DNA from: SSS58A sp041648155
GTDB taxonomy: Bacteria > Krumholzibacteriota > Krumholzibacteriia > Krumholzibacteriales > Krumholzibacteriaceae
DNA length: 12,892 nucleotides
Assembly: GCA_041648155.1 (NCBI GenBank)
Contig: JBAZPL010000067.1
Span: forward strand, 1-12,892
Direction of reading: 5' to 3'
Shown here: positions 6,080 to 12,892 of the stretch, one piece after another
How the letters are laid out: each line of letters starts with the position of its first letter
Numbering within the stretch: position 1 is the stretch's first letter
The notes under the pieces: model-generated
What the model saw: only the letters and a program-made list of their open reading frames with translations
Told to the model about the DNA's origin: nothing
The model's database searches: none
Program-made: the position numbers and the translations under genes

Positions 6080-8911
6080 TCACGGAACGTAGATCATCTT
6101 GATCGTTCTCGTCGCGCTCCCCGCGCGAAACACGCAGAAGTAAATGCCGGCGGCCGTGCCGCGCTCCGCCGGAGCCCATCGGATCGTTTGCGTGCCGCGC
6201 CCGTAACGCCTTTCATCGAGGCGCGCGACGCGTCTCCCCGAAACGTCGTAGATGTCGATCGCGACAGATCCCGGCTCAGGCACGAAGAAGCTCAGCGTGG
6301 TCTCTCGCGCGAAGGGATTCGGATAATTCTGATCGGCGACAAACGGGAAGCGTTCGATGCCGTACGGCCCGGCGAGCATGTACTGCTCCTCCCTTCCACC
6401 GTTCAGATACGTGACGATCAGATAGGCATACGACCTGCCGGGTTCGACGGAAAAATCCTTGAAGGAGAACGATCCCGACGCGCTTCTGAGCGTATCGGGC
6501 GTCACGCTCTCTGTGGGCGCCCCGTCCTCGAAACGGGAGAGGAGACAGCCCCGGATCCCCGGCGTGTCCTTCAGCACCCACTCGGCGAGCAGGTAATCCC
6601 GTCCTACGGTAACCGAAGCGCTCAGATACACCGATACGATCTCGATGGTCTTCTGAACCGTGGACGGCTGCCCCACTCCGCTCACCACGACCAGATTCCA
6701 TTTCCCCGCATACAGCGAGGTGATCGGAAAGTTCGCGACGATCCGCTCCTCGCCGCGCCAATCTACGGAAACCGCCCTGACCGTGTCGATCCCGAGCGCG
6801 AGATATGCGCTCGCCCCGTACTCCATCCATGAGCCGCGAATGTCGAGCACCGCCTCCGTATCGTGCTCCTTGTCGATCGTATCGGGCAGCACGGCGTCGA
6901 TGGAGGGAGCGGGCATGCCTCCGCTGAACGTCGCGGAAATATTCGAAGAACCGTACACGACGCCCGCGATTTCCACCGGCGAGAGCACGCCGCCGTTCGT
7001 CTGGCTGCGCGGAATCGTCGCGGGACCGAATTCCCGTTTGTTCGAGGTCCCCGGATAGGGATCGCCGCCATCCCCCGTATTGCCTCCCTGATAGGAGGGC
7101 GCGAGAAGATCGTAATCGCCGTCCGCCTCCTCGAGAACGAGTCCGCGCGTCTGCGTATTGCTCGCGCCTCCGCTGTTGCCGAGGGCGGTGTGGGCGGTGC
7201 TGTTCTCGGCGTGCCAGACGAGCATCCCCTGCCCCGGGAGGTTCGCGTCGAAACCGCTCTTCCGTCTGTTCTCGACGAGAAAATATTCCGCCGGCGAAGA
7301 GCCGTTCCGCCACGCCCCCGAGTCGAGCTCGAAATCGGCGAAATATGCGAGTCCGCCGCCATCGACATGCACGTTATCGACGTTGAAAACGTATCGCGGG
7401 TTCGAATCGTAGATTCCGTCCTCGTCGCTGAAGCTCCCGTCCGAAGTGAATTCGAATCGCAGGGTGAACGGGCAGGCGCCCGCGGGAAGATGCGCCCCGA
7501 TATCGATCGCGTCCCTCCGGGAGTATCTCCCCGTATAGACCGCGAGCGTCTCCACGGCACCTTCCCTCTCGATGAGAAGCCTGCCGAAATCGTAGTCGGT
7601 TTCCGAATCGATCGTCACGTCATAAGCAATCGTCACGGGGCGCGAGGCGTCAACGGCGAACTCGTGGAATACCGATTCGTTCCAGCCGTTTCCGTAACCG
7701 CCGTCGCCCGGCCATCCGCGCACGCTCGCTTCCGTATCGCCGTATGCGCATACGAGGCCATAGCTGTCCGTCGCACGCATCGTTCGCTTGAAGCGCCGCG
7801 TCGGAAGAGGGAATTTCAAGGCGTCACCGCTCGAGGCGACGGGCCTCAGGTCGACCGCGCGCGAGCGCCAGTCGATTTCCACGGGATTGAGCCATCCGAG
7901 CTGCTCGCGGGACCATGCGCACGGATGGGCCGGAGAGGCGGGAGTGTTCCAGTTGCCCGCTCCCATGAGCCCCCAGTATCCGATGCCGCTCGAGCCGCCA
8001 TTCCAGTCGTAGAGGTCGGGAAGCCCGATCGCGTGCCCCAGCTCGTGGCATATGACGCCGATCTCGATTATCCCGGTCTCGCACGAAAGGGACGGGACGA
8101 CGATATAGTCGTCTATCCTGATGGAGCCGCCTCCCGCCGCCGGGTCGTTCGTCGGGTAGGGCTCCCATCCCGAAACGGGCCAACTGCTGTACGTCCACGA
8201 ATGCGACCAGATGTGGGGCGACGACTCACCGATGCACTCCGCTCCGAAGGTCGGATGAACCACCAGCAGCACGTCGACGAAGCCGTCGTCGTCCCCCGAG
8301 TTCGGCACGCCGTCGGGGCCGTCGTTGTCGAACGCCCCGAAATCCGTGGTCGGATCGAGGGAGTCGAGGATCTCTTTGATCATGTCGCCGGTATGCGAAA
8401 TTCCTGGAACCGTGCCATTATAAAAAGCCCCCCCACTATAGTAAGACTCCGGCTGCGACAGGGATACCCAATCGAATACGGTCCCTGTTACGTCGAAGAG
8501 GCCATATGAGACTTCGCTCCAGTACTGACGCATGGTGCCGGACGTCCACGGCCCCGTGAAGAACTCCGCATCGAAGGCGTTCCTTGTGAACGGGGCCACG
8601 CTGATATCATTGTAGAGGCCGAGCACGACCGGGATCGAGAGCTCTCCGCCAAGCGCCGTATTCGCGCTCCGCAGAACCGTTCCCGCGGGAGAGCGGAAAA
8701 GCCGGTACCGCGCGTCCCCCCGCGCCTGGTTCGCGCGGCGCTCGAGCCAGGCACGCTTGAGCGTGAAGGCGTCCTTCGATAGTCTCTTGAGCTCGCGGTA
8801 CTGAAGGGGTAGCGCTCCGCCGTTCCGCGGGGAAACGATCCCCGCCGGCGTCTCGCGCGCGAGCAAAAGGATGCACGCCAGGAAAAGGATTCTCGTCGCC
8901 GTCGATTTCAA
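6080..8911 (-). CDS. Secreted M6-like (immune inhibitor A-type) metalloprotease with C-terminal sorting domain
   Basis: The 943-aa product is an exported zinc endopeptidase. It has a signal peptide (basic start, hydrophobic core at about 8-17, then T-P-A-G) and a probable propeptide. The zinc site H-E-L-G-H-A-I-G-L-P-D spans 289-299: His289 and His293 as ligands, Glu290 catalytic, Asp299 in the usual third-ligand place. The sequence continues L-Y-D, and a Met-turn-like G-L-M-G-A-G-N-W (314-321) lies downstream. This is the M6 peptidase pattern. An acidic loop rich in D-N-D-G and G-D-D-D-G (194-213) may bind calcium. A long beta-rich region follows. The last ~89 residues form a FlgD-Ig-like/type-IX-style sorting module: N-Y-P-N-P-F (862-867), I-Y-D-V-S-G-R-R-V (883-891), G-I-Y-F, final K-M-I-Y-V-P. 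The start codon is TTG, preceded by AGG at 7-nt spacing; no nearby ATG would keep the signal peptide. It lies 44 nt downstream of the lipoprotein gene and is probably co-transcribed with it. Confidence 0.93.
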   Translation of the reverse strand: MKSTATRILFLACILLLARETPAGIVSPRNGGALPLQYRELKRLSKDAFTLKRAWLERRANQARGDARYRLFRSPAGTVLRSANTALGGELSIPVVLGLYNDISVAPFTRNAFDAEFFTGPWTSGTMRQYWSEVSYGLFDVTGTVFDWVSLSQPESYYSGGAFYNGTVPGISHTGDMIKEILDSLDPTTDFGAFDNDGPDGVPNSGDDDGFVDVLLVVHPTFGAECIGESSPHIWSHSWTYSSWPVSGWEPYPTNDPAAGGGSIRIDDYIVVPSLSCETGIIEIGVICHELGHAIGLPDLYDWNGGSSGIGYWGLMGAGNWNTPASPAHPCAWSREQLGWLNPVEIDWRSRAVDLRPVASSGDALKFPLPTRRFKRTMRATDSYGLVCAYGDTEASVRGWPGDGGYGNGWNESVFHEFAVDASRPVTIAYDVTIDSETDYDFGRLLIEREGAVETLAVYTGRYSRRDAIDIGAHLPAGACPFTLRFEFTSDGSFSDEDGIYDSNPRYVFNVDNVHVDGGGLAYFADFELDSGAWRNGSSPAEYFLVENRRKSGFDANLPGQGMLVWHAENSTAHTALGNSGGASNTQTRGLVLEEADGDYDLLAPSYQGGNTGDGGDPYPGTSNKREFGPATIPRSQTNGGVLSPVEIAGVVYGSSNISATFSGGMPAPSIDAVLPDTIDKEHDTEAVLDIRGSWMEYGASAYLALGIDTVRAVSVDWRGEERIVANFPITSLYAGKWNLVVVSGVGQPSTVQKTIEIVSVYLSASVTVGRDYLLAEWVLKDTPGIRGCLLSRFEDGAPTESVTPDTLRSASGSFSFKDFSVEPGRSYAYLIVTYLNGGREEQYMLAGPYGIERFPFVADQNYPNPFARETTLSFFVPEPGSVAIDIYDVSGRRVARLDERRYGRGTQTIRWAPAERGTAAGIYFCVFRAGSATRTIKMIYVP

Positions 8912-8955
8912 AAACTTACCTGCCGATGCGGGAGCCGGCCGCTTTCACGGGAGAA

Positions 8956-9528
8956 TCACTCCGTTGGATTTATCACGGCCTTGTACGACGTCGCCGAGAT
9001 CATCTCCCGCCCCTCGTTGCACTGCGCGATGCCGATGAACTCGCTGCTCGCGCCCGCAAGCAGCGCGATCTCGGCGTTCTTGAGACCGGACGGGACGCTC
9101 AGGGTCAGCGCATGGAGCACGAGCTTCGGCCCCGGGACGCACGGGAAAGTCTCGCTGATCCCCTCGTCGAACGTTCCGAGAAGCGCCACGCGCTGATTGT
9201 AGTAAACGTCGTTCTCGATCTTGACCCCCGGGGGAAGCGCGAGTCGGAATTCGACTGCGGCGATCGGCATCGTTTCGGGGAAATTCACGATGATATAGAT
9301 CGTGGTCTGCCGATCGCGGCTCCCCAGCTTCACCGTGCGCTTCATGCCCTCCGCGTCGAAGAACACGCCGAAACTCACCTCTTGGGAGATGTACGAGAGC
9401 GTCGTATCCGCGCGGGTTGTGTCGGCCGAAACGCTCTCGGCCTTCTTCCCGCTTTTCCCGCAGGAAAAAACGAGGGGCAGGAGCAGGAACGCGACGAACA
9501 TGAGACTCACGCGCTGACGGATAATCAT
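8956..9528 (-). CDS. Small predicted lipoprotein, unknown function
   Basis: The 190-aa protein begins with R4-Q-R6, a hydrophobic run (8-21) and the lipobox L-V-F-S-C. This predicts lipidation at Cys23 and membrane anchoring, with a flexible G-K-S-G-K-K-A linker after it. The body from about residue 50 looks like a single beta-sandwich (F-G-V-F-F-D, T-I-Y-I-I-V-N-F, A-A-V-E-F-R-L-A-L-P-P-G-V). It has two further cysteines, C130 and C170, that could form a disulfide. The T-I-Y-I-I-V ... V-E-F-R-L-x-L-P pattern is loosely reminiscent of cohesin-like or small extracellular Ig-type domains; I do not recognise a named family. The ATG is supported by GGAGG at 7-nt spacing. The gene is first in a two-gene operon with the secreted metalloprotease, so it may assist, tether or inhibit the protease, or bind the same external target. 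None of those roles is shown by sequence. Confidence 0.85.
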   Translation of the reverse strand: MIIRQRVSLMFVAFLLLPLVFSCGKSGKKAESVSADTTRADTTLSYISQEVSFGVFFDAEGMKRTVKLGSRDRQTTIYIIVNFPETMPIAAVEFRLALPPGVKIENDVYYNQRVALLGTFDEGISETFPCVPGPKLVLHALTLSVPSGLKNAEIALLAGASSEFIGIAQCNEGREMISATSYKAVINPTE

Positions 9529-9589
9529 CGAACTACCTCCCTTGCAAAAATGCTCGATTCTTCCACCTCAGGCAACAGCCGAATGCCTT

Positions 9590-9618
9590 ATAATAGGTGC
9601 AAGCGCGGCGTATTACAA
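9590..9618 (-). promoter_or_regulatory. Sigma70-like promoter of the lipoprotein-protease operon
   Basis: On the minus strand TTGTAA (9613-9618, 4 of 6) and TATTAT (9590-9595, 5 of 6) are separated by exactly 17 bp. Transcription would start near 9583, leaving a leader of about 55 nt that includes the GGAGG site of the lipoprotein gene. Confidence 0.55.
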
Positions 9619-9639
9619 CGCATTTCGATTACATTCTCG

Positions 9640-9668
9640 TTGACCGTTCGCGCGGCATCGGCTACTAT
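9640..9668 (+). promoter_or_regulatory. Sigma70-like promoter of the carboxyltransferase-mutase operon
   Basis: TTGACC (9640-9645, 5 of 6) and TACTAT (9663-9668, 4 of 6) are separated by exactly 17 bp. Transcription would start near 9675, giving a leader of about 69 nt before the TTG start at 9744. The -35 is 21 bp from the divergent -35 of the lipoprotein operon, and the pair shares the inverted motif CAACG (9616-9620)/CGTTG (9638-9642). Confidence 0.55.
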
Positions 9669-9721
9669 GGCGATGCTCTATTCGCGTTCTCGGCTTCTAC
9701 GAGCGAGCGCACAGGCATCAA

Positions 9722-9736
9722 ACCTCCCGAGGAGGT
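9722..9736 (+). promoter_or_regulatory. Hairpin that sequesters the carboxyltransferase Shine-Dalgarno
   Basis: ACCTCC (9722-9727) and GGAGGT (9731-9736) form a perfect 6-bp stem with a CGA loop, burying the only Shine-Dalgarno (GGAGG, 7-8 nt before the TTG start at 9744). A competing 4-bp stem can pair GGAG (9731-9734) with CTCC (9739-9742). The site decides the start codon. It also suggests translational control, though a 3-nt loop makes the stem tight and no ligand-binding domain is evident upstream. Confidence 0.5.
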
Positions 9737-9743
9737 ATCTCCC

Positions 9744-11297
9744 TTGAAAACCAAGAAGGATAAATTCGAGATTCTCTTGAAAAAGCGCGAGCAGGCGCTC
9801 CTCGGCGGCGGCGTCGAGAGAATACAGAAGATCCATGAATCGGGACGTCTCACGGCGCGGGAGCGAATCCACGTGCTTTTCGACGAGGGGACCTTCCAGG
9901 AGCTCGGCGTTTTCGTCACGCACCGCTCGACGTGGCCCGGCATGGAAGAGAACAAGATCGTCGGCGACGGCGTCGTCTGCGGGCACGGGCTCGTGAACGG
10001 CCGGAACATCTTCGCGTTCGCCCAGGACTTCACCGTTTTCGGCGGCAGTCTCAGCGAGGCGAACGCGGGCAAGATCACGCGCCTCCTCGACATGGCGATG
10101 GAAAACGGCGCTCCCGTCGTTGGCCTCTGCGACAGCGGCGGCGCGCGCATCCAGGAAGGGGTGGCGAGCCTCGGCGGATACGCGGACATTTTCCTGAAGA
10201 ATACGCTCGCCTCGGGCGTGATCCCGCAGATATCCGCCATCATGGGACCGTGCGCGGGGGGCGCGGTCTACTCCCCCGCGATCACCGATTTCATATTCAT
10301 GGTCAAGGACACGAGCCACATGTTCATCACGGGCCCCAACGTCATCAAGAAGGTGACCCACGAGGACGTGACCTTCGAGGAGCTCGGCGGCGCCCTCACC
10401 CACAACAGCAAGAGTGGCGTCGCCCACTTTATGGCGGAAAACGACATGGACTGCATCTCGAAGATCAAGGAGCTTCTCTCGTACCTTCCGCAGAACAACC
10501 TCGAGGACCCGCCGTACGCCGCGCCGAGCGACGACCCGGGCCGCAAGGAACCGAAGCTGGCCGACATCGTTCCCGACGATTCCCGGCAGCCGTACGACGT
10601 CACCGAGATCATCGACCTCCTCGTCGACAACGGCGTTTTTTTCGAGGTGCAGCCCCTTTGGGCGAAGAACATCGTCGTCGGCTTCGCGCGCTTGAACGGG
10701 CACGTCGTGGGCATCGTCGCGAACCAGCCCCTCCACATGGCGGGGGTTCTCGACATCGATTCCTCGATCAAGGGCGCCCGTTTCATCCGCTTCTGCGACG
10801 CCTTCAACGTTCCGCTCATCACCCTGGAGGACGTTCCCGGCTTCCTGCCGGGCACAAACCAGGAATGGGGCGGCGTCATCAGGCACGGCGCCAAGCTCAT
10901 TTTCGCCTATTGCGAGGCGACCGTGCCCAAGATAACCGTGATCACACGGAAGGCCTATGGGGGCGCATACTGCGTCATGTCGAGCAAGCACATCAGGGGG
11001 GATTACAACATCGCCTGGCCGACGGCGGAGATCGCGGTCATGGGCGCGGACGGCGCCGTCAACATTCTCTACCGGAAGGAGATCTCATCGGCCGAGGATC
11101 CCGGGATCGAGCTTCAGAAATACATCGACATGTACGTCGAGTCATTCGCCAATCCCTACGTCGCGGCGTCCTTCGGATACCTCGACGACGTCATCAGCCC
11201 CGAAAACACGAGGCCGATGATCATCCACGCCCTCGAGAATCTTCTCAACAAGAGACAGCAGCTTCCGCCGAAGAAGCACGGCAATATCCCCCTCTAG
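9744..11297 (+). CDS. pccB: Acyl-CoA carboxylase carboxyltransferase subunit (propionyl-CoA carboxylase beta type)
   Basis: The 517-aa cytoplasmic subunit transfers CO2 between carboxybiotin and an acyl-CoA; the expected reaction is propionyl-CoA to (S)-methylmalonyl-CoA. Length is normal for PccB/MmdA. N-half crotonase-fold motifs are Q-D-F-T-V-F-G-G-S (94-102), D-S-G-G-A-R-I-Q-E-G (130-139) and M-G-P-C-A-G-G-A-V-Y-S-P-A (167-179). The C half has F-D-A-F-N-V-P-like and D-V-P-G-F-L-P-G-T-N-Q-E segments, K-A-Y-G-G-A-Y, M-G-A-D-G-A-V-N-I-L, and the family ending P-K-K-H-G-N-I-P-L. Cys410 occupies the position of the substrate-selecting Asp of human PCCB and Streptomyces PccB. The TTG start is chosen because GGAGG precedes it and because the frame upstream (open to 9597) covers the promoter. 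The methylmalonyl-CoA mutase gene follows after 10 nt. The biotin carboxylase and biotin carrier subunits are not in the window. The alpha subunit of a sodium-pumping methylmalonyl-CoA decarboxylase is the main alternative. Confidence 0.94.
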   Translation: MKTKKDKFEILLKKREQALLGGGVERIQKIHESGRLTARERIHVLFDEGTFQELGVFVTHRSTWPGMEENKIVGDGVVCGHGLVNGRNIFAFAQDFTVFGGSLSEANAGKITRLLDMAMENGAPVVGLCDSGGARIQEGVASLGGYADIFLKNTLASGVIPQISAIMGPCAGGAVYSPAITDFIFMVKDTSHMFITGPNVIKKVTHEDVTFEELGGALTHNSKSGVAHFMAENDMDCISKIKELLSYLPQNNLEDPPYAAPSDDPGRKEPKLADIVPDDSRQPYDVTEIIDLLVDNGVFFEVQPLWAKNIVVGFARLNGHVVGIVANQPLHMAGVLDIDSSIKGARFIRFCDAFNVPLITLEDVPGFLPGTNQEWGGVIRHGAKLIFAYCEATVPKITVITRKAYGGAYCVMSSKHIRGDYNIAWPTAEIAVMGADGAVNILYRKEISSAEDPGIELQKYIDMYVESFANPYVAASFGYLDDVISPENTRPMIIHALENLLNKRQQLPPKKHGNIPL

Positions 11298-11307
11298 AGG
11301 TCGCGGC

Positions 11308-12892
11308 ATGGCGGGCACGAAAAAGGAAAAGGAGCTATCCGAACATTCCGGGCGCTGGCTCGAGCACGCCTACGATCCCTTCCGCGCGAAAGGAGGGGAG
11401 CGCAGGAGCGTCTTCGCGACGACGTCGGGAATCGAGATGAAACCGCTCTATTCGCCGCTCGACGCCCCGGATTCTTCGTACCTTGACCGCCTGGGATTTC
11501 CGGGGCTGTATCCGTTCACGAGAGGCGTTTATCCGACCATGTTCCGCGGGAAATTCTGGACGATGCGCCAATATGCCGGCTTCGGCTCGGCCGAGGAGAC
11601 GAACCGACGTTTCCGCTATCTCCTCGAGAAGGGCCAGACGGGGCTTTCGATCGCCTTCGATCTGCCGACCCAGATGGGCTATGACTCGGACCACAGGATG
11701 GCGGATGGTGAGGTCGGAAGAGTCGGTGTCGCAATCGATTCCATTGATGATTTCAGAATGTTGATGAGGGATATTCCCCTCGACAGGGTGAGCACGTCGA
11801 TGACGATCAACGCCACGGCGGCGATATTGCTTGCCATGTACACCGTCCTCGCCGAGGAGACTGGTGTATCCCTCGCCAAGGTCTCGGGAACGATTCAGAA
11901 CGACATCCTCAAGGAGTACTACGCCCGCGGCACCTACATCTACCCCCCCGCCCCCTCCATGCGGATCGTCACCGACATATTCGCCTGGTGCCGCGATCAC
12001 ACACCTCAGTGGAACACGATCAGCATTAGCGGCTACCATATTCGCGAGGCGGGATCGACGGCCGTTCAGGAGATCGCCTTCACCCTTTCGGACGCGGTGT
12101 CGTACGTGGAGGCAGCGATCGCCGCGGGGCTCCCGGTCGACGATTTCGCCCCACGCCTCTCCTTTTTCTTCTGCGTCCACAACAACCTTTTCGAGGAGGT
12201 CGCGAAGTTCCGCGCCGCCCGGCGCCTCTGGGCGAAGATCATGAAGGACCGGTTCGGCGCGCGGAGCGAGCGTTCGATGCTGCTCCGCTTCCACACGCAA
12301 ACGGCCGGCTGCACGCTGACGGCACAGCAGATCGAGAACAACGTCGTCCGCGTCACCCTCCAGGCGCTCGCCGCCGTTCTCGGCGGGACGCAGTCGCTCC
12401 ACACCAACTCCCGGGACGAGGCGCTCAACCTCCCCTCGGAGGACGCGGCCCTCACGGCGCTTCGCACCCAGCAGGTCATCGCGGAGGAATCGGGCGTATG
12501 CGACAGCATCGATCCGATGGGAGGCTCCTACCTCGTCGAGAAACTGACGGACGAAGTGGAGGACCGGACGGTCGCGCTCATGAAACGGATCGACGACATG
12601 GGGGGCATGATTCATGCGATCGAGGCGCGCTTCCCGCAGAGCGAAATCGAGCGGAGCGCGTACGAGTATCAGAAGGCGATCGAGTCGGGCGAGATCGGGG
12701 TCGTCGGAGTCAACGCCTTCACCGACGCGACCGTCGTGCGAAGCGGGGCATTCAGAATCGATCCAGCGATCGGGGAGCGTCAGAAGGCGCGCCTCGAACG
12801 GTTCAAAAAGGAGCGGGACGCAGTCGCCGTCTCCCGCCTCCTCGCGAACCTCGAGGAGGCGGCCCGGGGGAATACGAACCTCATGCCCCCGA
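11308..12892 (+). CDS. mcmA1: Methylmalonyl-CoA mutase, catalytic chain (runs off the right edge)
   Basis: The visible 528 residues form the catalytic TIM-barrel chain of the B12-dependent mutase, which interconverts (R)-methylmalonyl-CoA and succinyl-CoA. The frame is open from the ATG to the end of the window. Numbering coincides with Propionibacterium shermanii MutB at the key sites: Tyr89 in R-Q-Y-A-G-F, Arg207 in A-R-G-T-Y-I-Y-P-P, and His244 in S-G-Y-H-I-R-E-A-G. Tyr89 and Arg207 mark methylmalonyl-CoA rather than isobutyryl-CoA specificity. Other family blocks are F-D-L-P-T-Q-M-G-Y-D-S-D (117-128), Q-N-D-I-L-K-E-Y (197-204), and Q-S-L-H-T-N-S-R-D-E-A further on. The Shine-Dalgarno GAGG (11297-11300) overlaps the carboxyltransferase stop codon, 7 nt before the ATG, so the two genes are coupled. 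The chain is near its expected end if this is the ~550-aa stand-alone alpha type, with a separate B12-binding subunit. A fused C-terminal B12 domain cannot be excluded. Confidence 0.96.
   Translation, partial: MAGTKKEKELSEHSGRWLEHAYDPFRAKGGERRSVFATTSGIEMKPLYSPLDAPDSSYLDRLGFPGLYPFTRGVYPTMFRGKFWTMRQYAGFGSAEETNRRFRYLLEKGQTGLSIAFDLPTQMGYDSDHRMADGEVGRVGVAIDSIDDFRMLMRDIPLDRVSTSMTINATAAILLAMYTVLAEETGVSLAKVSGTIQNDILKEYYARGTYIYPPAPSMRIVTDIFAWCRDHTPQWNTISISGYHIREAGSTAVQEIAFTLSDAVSYVEAAIAAGLPVDDFAPRLSFFFCVHNNLFEEVAKFRAARRLWAKIMKDRFGARSERSMLLRFHTQTAGCTLTAQQIENNVVRVTLQALAAVLGGTQSLHTNSRDEALNLPSEDAALTALRTQQVIAEESGVCDSIDPMGGSYLVEKLTDEVEDRTVALMKRIDDMGGMIHAIEARFPQSEIERSAYEYQKAIESGEIGVVGVNAFTDATVVRSGAFRIDPAIGERQKARLERFKKERDAVAVSRLLANLEEAARGNTNLMPP

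Noticed and set aside
6863..8509. Plus-strand open frame (548 codons) opposite the protease gene
   Set aside because: It overlaps the zinc-site region of a clear M6 protease on the other strand. Its own product shows only compositional bias.
9597..9743. Upstream in-frame extension of the carboxyltransferase to a GTG at 9597
   Set aside because: It would cover the divergent promoters and add 49 residues unlike the family. The Shine-Dalgarno supports TTG 9744.
9678..10991. Long minus-strand open frame (437 codons) opposite the carboxyltransferase gene
   Set aside because: It is antisense to a well-conserved family, has shadow-like Asp/Glu/Val/Arg composition, and has no recognisable motif.
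11335..12615. Long open frame on the minus strand (426 codons) opposite the mutase gene
   Set aside because: It is a shadow of strong third-position GC bias in the mutase frame. The composition is Arg/Glu/Val/Asp-rich with no domain, and the plus strand encodes an unmistakable enzyme over the same bases.
1..12892. CRISPR array, insertion sequence, prophage, toxin-antitoxin or defence genes
   Set aside because: I saw no regularly spaced repeats, transposase or integrase motifs, terminal inverted repeats, or small paired toxin/antitoxin frames; every long stretch is accounted for by the listed genes.

Overview
The window is GC-rich bacterial DNA from what looks like a Gram-negative organism. 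The signs are an outer-membrane-type beta-barrel protein ending in Phe, a lipobox lipoprotein, and Sec signal peptides. A secreted M6-type protease ends in a FlgD-Ig/type-IX-like sorting domain with an N-Y-P-N-P-F motif. That ending is common in the FCB superphylum and neighbouring deep lineages (for example Krumholzibacteriota, Eisenbacteria, Latescibacterota, Zixibacteria). The lineage is an inference; no marker gene settles it.

Layout. (1) 1-434, minus: a tRNA-Leu(UAG) gene lies directly upstream of the 5' end of tig (trigger factor), which runs off the left edge. (2) 613-1395, minus: a stand-alone crotonase/enoyl-CoA hydratase with its own sigma70-like promoter. (3) 1508-6067, plus: a tight three-gene envelope cluster. 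It encodes a 903-aa exported protein ending in an AMPK/CBM48-type glycan-binding domain, a non-hydrolysing UDP-GlcNAc 2-epimerase (wecB, GTG start), and a small outer-membrane beta-barrel protein whose ATG overlaps the wecB stop. (4) 9528 to 6080, minus: a two-gene export operon, a small lipoprotein followed by a 943-aa M6-like metalloprotease (TTG start). It converges on cluster 3 with only 12 bp between stop codons. (5) 9744-12892, plus: an acyl-CoA carboxylase carboxyltransferase subunit (propionyl-CoA carboxylase beta type, TTG start), then the catalytic chain of methylmalonyl-CoA mutase, which runs off the right edge.

How they fit together. Region 5 is the core of propionyl-CoA/methylmalonyl-CoA/succinyl-CoA interconversion, and the crotonase belongs to the same broad acyl-CoA metabolism. 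Region 3 probably makes or handles a ManNAc-containing surface glycan: WecB supplies UDP-ManNAc, while the exported protein and the barrel act in the periplasm or outer membrane. That role is inferred from linkage. Region 4 sends out a protease together with a lipoprotein of unknown role. Two divergent promoter regions (about 1424-1496 and 9590-9668) have back-to-back -35 boxes.

The least explained content is the 903-aa protein and its operon, and the small lipoprotein paired with the protease. Three further points deserve a check: a Cys at the carboxyltransferase substrate-specificity position, a hairpin that hides the carboxyltransferase Shine-Dalgarno, and frequent non-ATG starts. No CRISPR array, insertion sequence, phage gene or integrase was seen. 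No gene-free stretch exceeds 300 bp.
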